Positions 56,579 through 64,000 of a DNA stretch of 64,000 nt are shown piece by piece (positions within the stretch are counted from its first letter, which is position 1; each line of letters opens with the position of its first letter). The notes below the pieces were generated by a model. That model saw only the letters and a program-made list of their open reading frames with translations. It searched no databases and was not told the DNA's origin. A program made the translations under genes and the position numbers. This DNA comes from Arcuatula senhousia (Eukaryota > Mollusca > Bivalvia > Mytilida > Mytilidae): NCBI GenBank assembly GCA_963971305.1, contig OZ020309.1, positions 7,867,001 through 7,931,000 of the forward strand. The letters are read 5' to 3'.

Positions 56579-57169
56579 TTTAGTTTTAAAGCAGTAAGAA
56601 TGTCTGTTTTTTGTGATGATACTGCACCAAATAATCAAATGTTTGAAATATTATATCTGATTTTTTAGATCAATTATTATTCTATTATTTACAGCATTTA
56701 TATAGCGCATATCTAATAGCATTACTCTATGCGCTTTACAATTAAAAAACGAATATTAATGTATATTTAAAAATAGATATCAGATAAAAAAAATATAAAA
56801 AAAAAACATCAATATATCATACACATATAGAATTTTGAAAATTCTTAAAGAGGGTACACAGAAATAAATAATAGTTTAAAATAAATGAAATTCAGATTAA
56901 CAGAAAAAAAAATGAAGTCAAAAAATATAAATCAGCATAAATCAGGTTAACTCTGTAAGCGATAAGAAGCAAATATATATATATATAAAACAAAATAAAT
57001 TATCTAAAATATGGAATAAAAATCTTTGAACACATTATCACAGTTTGTACAAATAAACTTATTAAAATGTAGGAAAACTCATTGCAATATGCCAATAAGA
57101 TTTTTTAAAAATGAATAGATAAAAACTAAAATCAATATCACAGTAAGTAGTAACTAATCACAGTACATG
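56579..57169 (-). repeat. Copy 3 flank and 3' UTR/tail of a LINE
   Basis: 56579-56690 continues the copy 3 flank (parallel to 9680-9785). From 56690, read on the - strand, the sequence ends GCGCTATATAAATGCTGTAAATAATAG, a common LINE 3' tail. 56750-57170 is AT-rich 3' UTR. Copy 2 carries the same tail (9785-9840). Confidence 0.55.
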
Positions 57170-58395
57170 GGATTTAATCACAGTATGCAAGTTTAAAAAA
57201 ATAGGTTTTGAGATGTTTTTAAATGCTGGCAAGGAGTGTTCATTTCTTAGTTGTGTTGGTAGTCCATTCCACAAGCTGCCTGCAGCTTTGTCGAAACGAC
57301 GTCCTCCGTAAGTTTTCGTTCTCATTTTTGGTATGACCAGGAGGTTTTCATTCTCGGAACGCAGTGATCTTGGTGGTTTGTACAGTTCCAGTAGTTCTTC
57401 GAGATATTATGGAGCACGTCCTGTCATAACTTTAAAAGTATACAGTCATATTTTGTATTGACATCTTGATTCGATTGGCAGCCAATGTAGTAGTTTTAGC
57501 ACTGGTGTTATGTGTTCACACTTCCTAGTTCTAGTGATAAGTCTTTTTTGTCATTTTGTACTCTCTGAAGTTTTGATGTGATGTTCTTATTGATTCCATA
57601 TAACAAGGCGTTGCCGTAATCTAATCGTGATGTAACCAAGGAACAGACAAGTGTCTTACATGCGCCATCCGATAAATAAGGGCGGATCCGTCCGATGTTC
57701 CTAAACTGGAAAAAACAAGCTTTGGAAACAGCGCTAGCCTGCTATTCCATAGGCAGTAAACGATCAAATTATACACTAAGATTTTTGACAACTTCTGAGT
57801 CGCTAACGATGGATCCGTCAAAATTAAGCTGACAGTTCTTCAGATCGTTAAGATGACGCTTTGATGCGAATACAATCAGTTCCGTTATATCTTGGTTGAG
57901 CTTAAGTCTGTTCAAACGCATCCATGAACTTATGTCAGATAAACATGCTTCTAAACGTGTGGAAATGTTGTCCCAGTTGTCTGGTGGTTTCAAAAGTAAG
58001 TAAACCTTGGTGTCGTCAGCATAGCCGTGATAGTTCATATTATTGCGACGACAAATTTCTCCAATTGGCTTGGCAAACATACAATAAAATTTCGGTCCCA
58101 AAACTGAACCCTGTGGTACACCAAACGTCAATTCCTTATCATCTGAGAGAGCCGATCCAATGATCACGCGTTGTTTCCTATTTTGTAGATAAGACTGAAT
58201 TCACATTAATGCTGAACCACTTATGCCATATGAATGTTCAAGACGCTTGATGAGAATCGGATGGTCTATCACATCAAAAGCTGCCGATAAATCGAGCATT
58301 ACAAGAACAGTTCAGCAGTTGTTGTCCAAAGCTGACACTATGTCATGGTGAACTCTAAGAAGTGCGGTTTCAGTCGAATGACGGGCTCAATCAAT
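57170..58395 (-). pseudogene. 5'-truncated LINE reverse transcriptase fragment
   Basis: Read on the - strand. 'VMLDLSAAFDVIDHP' (near 58300-58260) is followed by a stop, then 'FGVPQGSVLGPKFY' (near 58120-58080) and 'YADDTKVYLL' (near 58020). 'WMRLNRLKLNQDITE' follows, then in another frame a C-terminal region with 'TSRLDYGNALLYGIN' and 'LHWLPIESR'. These are RT blocks of a second, different non-LTR element. It is truncated at about 58395 and has several stops and frameshifts. The catalytic YADD is intact in the fragment. The longest clean piece is 57769-58167. Confidence 0.75.
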
Positions 58396-58945
58396 TAATG
58401 TTTCTCAGCTAGCTGTCAGTAACAGCTATTGATCTATGCTCTACCGTTCGTTTATTCTTGTTGTCTTTTTCCTTAGGTCCTTAGGTTCAATGGAATTGAT
58501 TGTAGATCGATTTAATTTAAATAAAAAAAAATTGTGCTTTGTCTGGGATTATTGGTAGGAAGAAGGTCGGGCAAAAAAAACTACCAACTTTACCCCCTCC
58601 CATTTTATATGCGCCTGTCCTTAACCAGGAATCTTTTACATGGCTTTTGTTTGTACTTGTCGTTTTGATGTTTTGTGTTCAATGATTAAGAAAGGGTTTT
58701 CAGGACTGGATTTGAATTAAATGCATTTTATTTAAACCTTGGGCCGTTTGCAGAAAGGGGAACAGCGCCTGCTGGCCTCTTTGAAGGCTGTTAATGGTTT
58801 TGCATTGCAGTCTTTATATGCACAAATGTGCATAAGGGCGGACGTAATGACATCACATGTGCATGCAAGGCCTTGATAATGGATATCAAGCCTTCTCGTG
58901 AGCACAAGAGGCCTTGATATGGATATCGTTTGGTTTATTATTAAT
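58396..58945. other. Intergenic, no gene seen
   Basis: No supported frame. 58740-58930 contains repeated 'CCTTGATAT', 'GGATATC' and 'CACATGTGCATGCA' words, possibly a decayed repeat. Confidence 0.4.
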
Positions 58946-59790
58946 ATGGGACGCAGTCCCACATATGTAGAAACTTCCCAAAACTAATGGTTTGTTTTTT
59001 CTTCCAAACCGGATATGCCGAGTGCGCGCAAGCGCACTAGGCACGAATTTCTATGGGGCCAGAAATTCGATGCTTTTCTTGGAATAAATTTTAAAATTGA
59101 CAGATTTAATAACCACAGTTAAATTTCTTTTTAAAATAGACAGGAGAATACGGATGGAAAGTCAAAACTAACACTCTAAATATATTTTTCAAGGAAACTC
59201 TCGTCAAAGAGATGAAATGATCTCGCCAAGTTCTCGCGAGAATGGTCATTGTGAACAGGTGCGTTGTTAGGAACAATCTGTTTACCATGTCGATGTTTAA
59301 ACAATAACAATAAAAGATATATAAAGCTTTACAACACTGAATAGTAAAAAAGAAGGTCTTACCTTAGGCTTAGCTGATCATGGAGATTTTTTAATCAATC
59401 CTGTGCATGTTTTTTTTTCCAAAATCCTGATTGAAACAAGTCGTCATTTTCTGCCAGGTTTTTATATCGATCTTCTCCACCCAATACTTCTAAAAATATA
59501 TATTGGTATACAGAAAATCACCCAAAACCTGACAGATAAAAGGTTGCTTTGTTTACTTCTGCAAAATTCTGCTGGGGCGCGAAATACTCTGACCTGGAAA
59601 TGACGTCATGGATAACGTAACACCAAAAGAAGGCTATTTCGTCCCGTCAACGTCATCCTATTATATTTTGATACTATTTTAGAATGTTACAAATATTTGT
59701 AATTTGCACAAATAATTTGATATTTGTAATTATTAGTTATTGATCAATTAATGACATTTTTGGCAACTATTTTCTAAAGCTGCGTCCCAT
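58946..59790. mobile_element. 845-bp element with ATGGGACGCAG inverted ends
   Basis: It begins ATGGGACGCAGTCCCACAT and ends CTGCGTCCCAT, a perfect 11-bp inverted repeat. The left end also folds into a GGGAC-GCA-GTCCC hairpin. It has no coding content, and no clear target duplication was found. The GGGACGCAGTCCC word is one I associate with bivalve repeats. Small MITE-like elements fit best. Confidence 0.45.
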
Positions 59791-61237
59791 TTTAGGTTGC
59801 ACCTATTATCATATTAACAATTATAGTACATTTACGGAGCGTATGGTATGCAGAGACAAAAATTCAAATGCAAATAGTAGTTCAATTCAGAAATATTAAA
59901 CTCAATACTCAAACACATATAAGTTGTAATTTGAAACGAACAAACATTGATTAACAAATCAAAGTTGAATGGTTTTCGGAAGATATACATTTCTCTTTCT
60001 GGTCTAATTTAGTCGATTAACCTGTCTTTGAACTTTCTCATAAATAGCACCTGTAAATTTAACATCGCTTATCAAATATTGAAAAAAAATTGGATCACTT
60101 ATATGACCTGGTCATGCTGGTTAGGCTTAATTTTGGGAATTTGTAATTTACATTAAAATGTTGTACATTCTTCTTCTAATCAGAAAATGGTTCTTTTTTT
60201 AATGTTATAGACAGTAAAATTATGTTATTAGTCAGCTTGTTTCATACTATAAGATTGGGAAACAATTTAGACAACTTGTACACATAACGTGCCGGAATCG
60301 ACCGTTAACAGAGGAATGGGTGGTAGGGAATCTCATATATAAGAGAAGCAAAGGTGTACCAAAGGGGTAATCAGTATCATAAAACCGTAAAGACAAAGAC
60401 AAAACCGGCAGACAAAAAATCATCACAACATAAAACTTTCTTTGAAATCAATTGATTTTCTTTTTCATGATAATGGTGGATGTCTTAGGGACTATGAAAC
60501 GGAAGTTCAAACGATGCATTTATTAGGCATGCACCAGCGGAGCCTTATGGAGTCTATAGAGTAGTGATTATTTTCGCGGTTTTTTTTTCAGTCTAGACGG
60601 AGTGATCTTCCTGCATCCAGTCTGGAATAAAATGTTGGTTTTTTTTTTCTATATTACTTTTCAATATTTGTTAACATGATATACACTTCTATAAATCTCG
60701 ATTTTTTATTGGTATTTTATATGACCGGCACAAGTTTTATTTATTCCTTTGCATCTTATAGAGGAACTATGTAGTTAAAGGCGATAGAATATACATTATG
60801 TATTCATTTATTACTTGATTTGTTCGTATAAATATTTCTGTTATTTGATTGGTTAATGCAAGAAATATATGTTCTCCATTCGTAAATTCAGTATACAATA
60901 CACATCGTTGGGACGAGTGCATTTCAATCGAAGGAGTGTTCCAATTGATACCGTTTTTACACGATACCTGTCTGTGTTCATTAACTTTAAATTTGAGGGC
61001 ATCTGCATGACGATCTTTTCTTCGCTCACCAAAATTAACATTTCGTAAACATTTTGAACAATATACTTTAACAGAGAATAAATCTATTATACATTGTAGT
61101 GCTTATATATTTCGCTTGCCTTTAAACGCTTTAGCGCTTTGATTTTTTAACGTTCATTCAATTGTTTTTGTAGTTGTCAACGTCTTTTAACAGTTTTTCT
61201 ATTAGCATTCTACGCCTGTTTAGATTTTTTTCTTTTT
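59791..61237. other. Intergenic, no gene seen
   Basis: AT-rich sequence. Short open frames (for example 60853-61041 on -) have no domain or paralogue. Confidence 0.4.
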
Positions 61238-61505
61238 TCAAATGAGTGCCGATGTTGGTTTGTCGTAGAAATTTGTTTAGTCTTCTTTTACTCAATTTGA
61301 CACACTGAATTGGAAATTAGCAACACGACGGGTGTGTTATAGCAGGCAGGAACCGCTTACTCTTCCGGAACACCTGAGTTCACTATTGTTATGACTTGAG
61401 TTCGCGTTGTTGATTTCCGTTCGGTTGGATTTGTGTTTCTTCGTGCTGTTTTTGTTCGTGTTAACGGGTTTCGTCGTTGCCCTTTCGGACTTTTGACACT
61501 CGAAT
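61238..61505 (-). repeat. Dispersed mussel repeat, inverse copy
   Basis: Inverse of 8862-9115 and 52005-52258, with scattered differences. It contains GGAACCGCTTACTCTTCCGG. Its presence outside the gene unit and in opposite orientation shows it is an interspersed repeat and not part of the gene. Confidence 0.65.
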
Positions 61506-62200
61506 GCCCCATTTGTTGCCTCTTTGCTTATGTCATTCGCTTCGTTAATTTATTTGTACGTTTTAACAAATTCAAATGAACTATTACATGTATGTAGAAC
61601 ATTTAAGGTTAATTTTTCAAATTTTTATATTTACACATTGTACAAATATATTTATCATTGTAATAGGTCGGGAGATATAAACAACGTTTTCAGAAAACCT
61701 AGTATCATTTACAATCAAATCTAATAACTATTTATTTCTTTTACTTTTTGTTTCTTGATTTACTAATGCATAAATTTTGGCTGCAATAGAATAGATCGGT
61801 TTACACAGTGCGTGGAATGCCTCCCTCAGAATCTAATTACGTCTGCGTTAACATTTCTAAGGTGAATGTCTGACCTCATTTTGAATGAAATTGACCTAAT
61901 TCGAACGTTTCAAAAACGATCTGCGACTTCATTTTATAAAATGCCTTAAAAATGACCTTTCATCACTTTTATTATCGATCTTATGACTTGAAAGGCTACC
62001 CTATGTAGCAATGAACATAAACATGATTAAGGACGAATGTAAGTTTAAATGGCAAGAAAAAACTTTCGATAAGATATCAGCATATCGACCAGCAAAGTTT
62101 GTGTACAATGATTGTAGATGTTCTCCTTATAGGAGGATAATACAGATACAGGGAGTTAAATAATTTTATTCGACTTGCAGAAGCCAACTCAATTTACTCA
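61506..62200 (+). other. Upstream flank of copy 4
   Basis: Resembles 200-937 of copy 1, including GGTCGGGAGATATAAACAACG near 61667. No gene. Confidence 0.55.
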
Positions 62201-64000
62201 ATGTCGGTCATACTTAGAGGAAAAGTCGATGGTAATGGGCGGGGAGTATCCTTTAACGTTAAATTTCCCAGCGCAACAGACATCGATGTCTTACTTATAT
62301 TTTTATTTTCAAAGAATCATCCTGAAAACAGTTATACTGTTATCGTTCAAACGTTGGCCAAGGAATATGGTTTACCTATGATATTTGTCACCGGATCGGA
62401 TAATAGCTACTGCTTGGAAGCATATGGACTAGCTAGAGTTTCTGAAGAATTCTTCAATTTTGTTGCTTCCTGTCAAACGAGCTTTTCAGGTAAATAGTAC
62501 AAAACATGTCTCTTTCCATTCTTGAAGTAACCGTCACAGCGTGTGATCTGAAGCATTAAAACTAAGAGGGATTATTAAACACGAACACGACCAGTCTAGT
62601 TAGTTTGCTAGTATTAACAAGTTTATAAACTGAATGTTTGAGCCTATGTCACTATTATTACTACATCAAGGAGTTTCGTTATGAGCACATTGTTCATTTC
62701 CGAATTTAGAACAAGTTGTTCTTCACTATAGGCCTTAAATTATAATTATGAACAAGAATAGAAATAAACAGTTTTTTTGCTTTTAAACGCAAACTTAACT
62801 GAATTTATTGCAAAACGAAGGACAAAATATTAGTCTCAAACATACTAAGATACGATCATTTGAAATTCTTAGACTAAACATAGTTAATATGTTTCAGTCA
62901 CCACAGGTCCAAATGACACTAACCTGCTGGTAGATATCAGGATGAAACAGACGATTTCCCCACCAGTTCCACTAAAGAATAATAAGCAGGTCGGTACAAT
63001 GGTAAATCAAACATTCATACATTGTGCCACTCTCGTTTCAGTTTTGTTGTAATATGTGTTTTGTATCTTGCGATGTCTGTTTTGTGATCATTTTTGTCTT
63101 AGCTTTTTGGACATACTACATACGATTGCTCAATTATAAAATAAAACAAGGCATTGATAATATAGCAACGGATAATATGATCAATAAAATATCAATAAAA
63201 CTGTCAAAAGGGTTCGGAATTCTTCAAGTCGAAAATCCTTTTAAATAGCTTGATTACTGAGTATTTTTATATCTTTTTTATCATTAATTATTGATTTTGC
63301 GGGTTGTGGTATTTTTTTAGGGGTAAGGGATTTTAAGGAAGAACGGTTTTAGCTCTGTGAAACGAACTTTACACAGTTCCATAATTTCACTTTCAGACAA
63401 AATGGGATATACAGGTAGACCTTAGCCCAGTTTCAAGATACACTTTCAGGAGCAAAGAACAATTTCAATCGGAGAAGATATGGATTATATTTTTAAATCA
63501 AAATGGCGTCAAGGTTTTCATTGTGACTTCTAAGCAATTGAACTATACGTTACCTTTCGATTGAAAGGCCGGTGCTTTGTTTCGTGTCAAATTAATACGT
63601 GGTTGTCTTCTATGTGAGAATGGATCTAGAACAGTTCGTATCATTAGCAATGAAACTGAAATTCTGATTTTAATCATAAAATTGTTTTATTGCCGAAAAT
63701 TATTAAAACAAGATTATAGATACCACAAGTAAGAAAAATTTTATTCAAGTTCTTCCAAAAGTATTGATACCATCCTGAAATTTTAAGTGTACATGTCAAT
63801 GTCTGGTATAGAAAGGAATATCACATCCTAAATTTTATGGTAATGTTGATTATGAAGCACTCAAGTTTAAAACCAATCCATTGGAAATGAAAAAAAAATG
63901 ACTGAAAAAGTACCGTATCATAGAAAAAAGTCAAAAGTCCTTACTTGGTACATCAATTTCTACAGAGTTATATTTATTAAAAAACATAGATTTAGGTTTG
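62201..64000 (+). pseudogene. PHYHIP-like copy 4, exons 1-3, stop in exon 3
   Basis: Exon 1 (62201-62489) is fully open and 96 codons long, like copy 1. Exon 2 (62898-62989) is open, with acceptor TTTCAG and donor GTCGGT. Exon 3 starts at 63397 and is open for 55 codons to a TGA at 63562-63564, where copy 1 has a Leu codon in FDLKAG. The end of exon 3 is missing: after 'CAATGAAACTGAA' (about 63660) the sequence jumps to intron-like sequence matching about 9405 of copy 2, removing the donor. Exon 4 would lie beyond the window. Introns occupy 62490-62897 and 62990-63396. The ORF at 63024-63248 is intronic and unsupported. Confidence 0.7.

Noticed and set aside
1..64000. Bacterial contamination or an integrated bacterial operon
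   Set aside because: No run of co-oriented long frames, no ribosome-binding sites, and spliced genes plus animal repeats throughout.

Overview
The window is eukaryotic and almost certainly from a bivalve mollusc, most likely a mussel (Mytilus). It is AT-rich, with GT..AG introns and several animal transposon classes. It also carries a tandem hammerhead-ribozyme repeat whose monomer I recognise from memory as typical of mussel DNA. I see no bacterial genes, rRNA, tRNA or CRISPR. All comparisons were made by eye on the sequence.

The single-copy backbone is a cluster of four degenerate copies of one four-exon gene, all on the + strand. Exon 4 encodes a domain of the phytanoyl-CoA hydroxylase-interacting protein family (PHYHIP/PHYHIPL). 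Copy 1 (938-5660) has all four exons but a stop codon in exon 3. Copy 2 (6580 to about 12346) is heavily decayed. Copy 3 starts near 12385 and is split by three large insertions: 12523-25627, 26250-49796 and 52811-56578, about 40 kb in all. Copy 4 (62201 to the window edge) has an intact exon 1 and a stop in exon 3. No copy can make a full protein as sequenced.

The insertions form a nest. A 23.5-kb element with about 150-bp terminal inverted repeats (TIRs) splits exon 1 of copy 3. Inside it is a 10.1-kb foldback-like element whose arms are a 21-bp satellite. Inside that is a Helitron/HINE-like repeat. Inside that is a 4.39-kb palindromic element with Polinton/Maverick-style ends (6-bp target duplication, AGT..ACT termini, about 1.2-kb arms) carrying a zinc-finger gene and a partial second copy. 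The right TIR of the 23.5-kb element is itself split by a young 6.3-kb non-LTR retrotransposon that has a 2A-like ribosome-skipping motif in ORF2. The 13.1-kb insertion contains a 9.35-kb TIR element. The 3.8-kb insertion is ten 358-bp monomers plus a partial one, each with a hammerhead ribozyme (a retrozyme-type array).

Other elements are a Helitron-like element with a canonical CTAG end in copy 1, a decayed DIRS-type gag region, a 5'-truncated reverse transcriptase on the - strand, a TIR element near 59 kb, and several internally tandem mollusc repeats. The most notable features are the hammerhead array, the palindromic Polinton-derived element and the satellite-armed foldback element.
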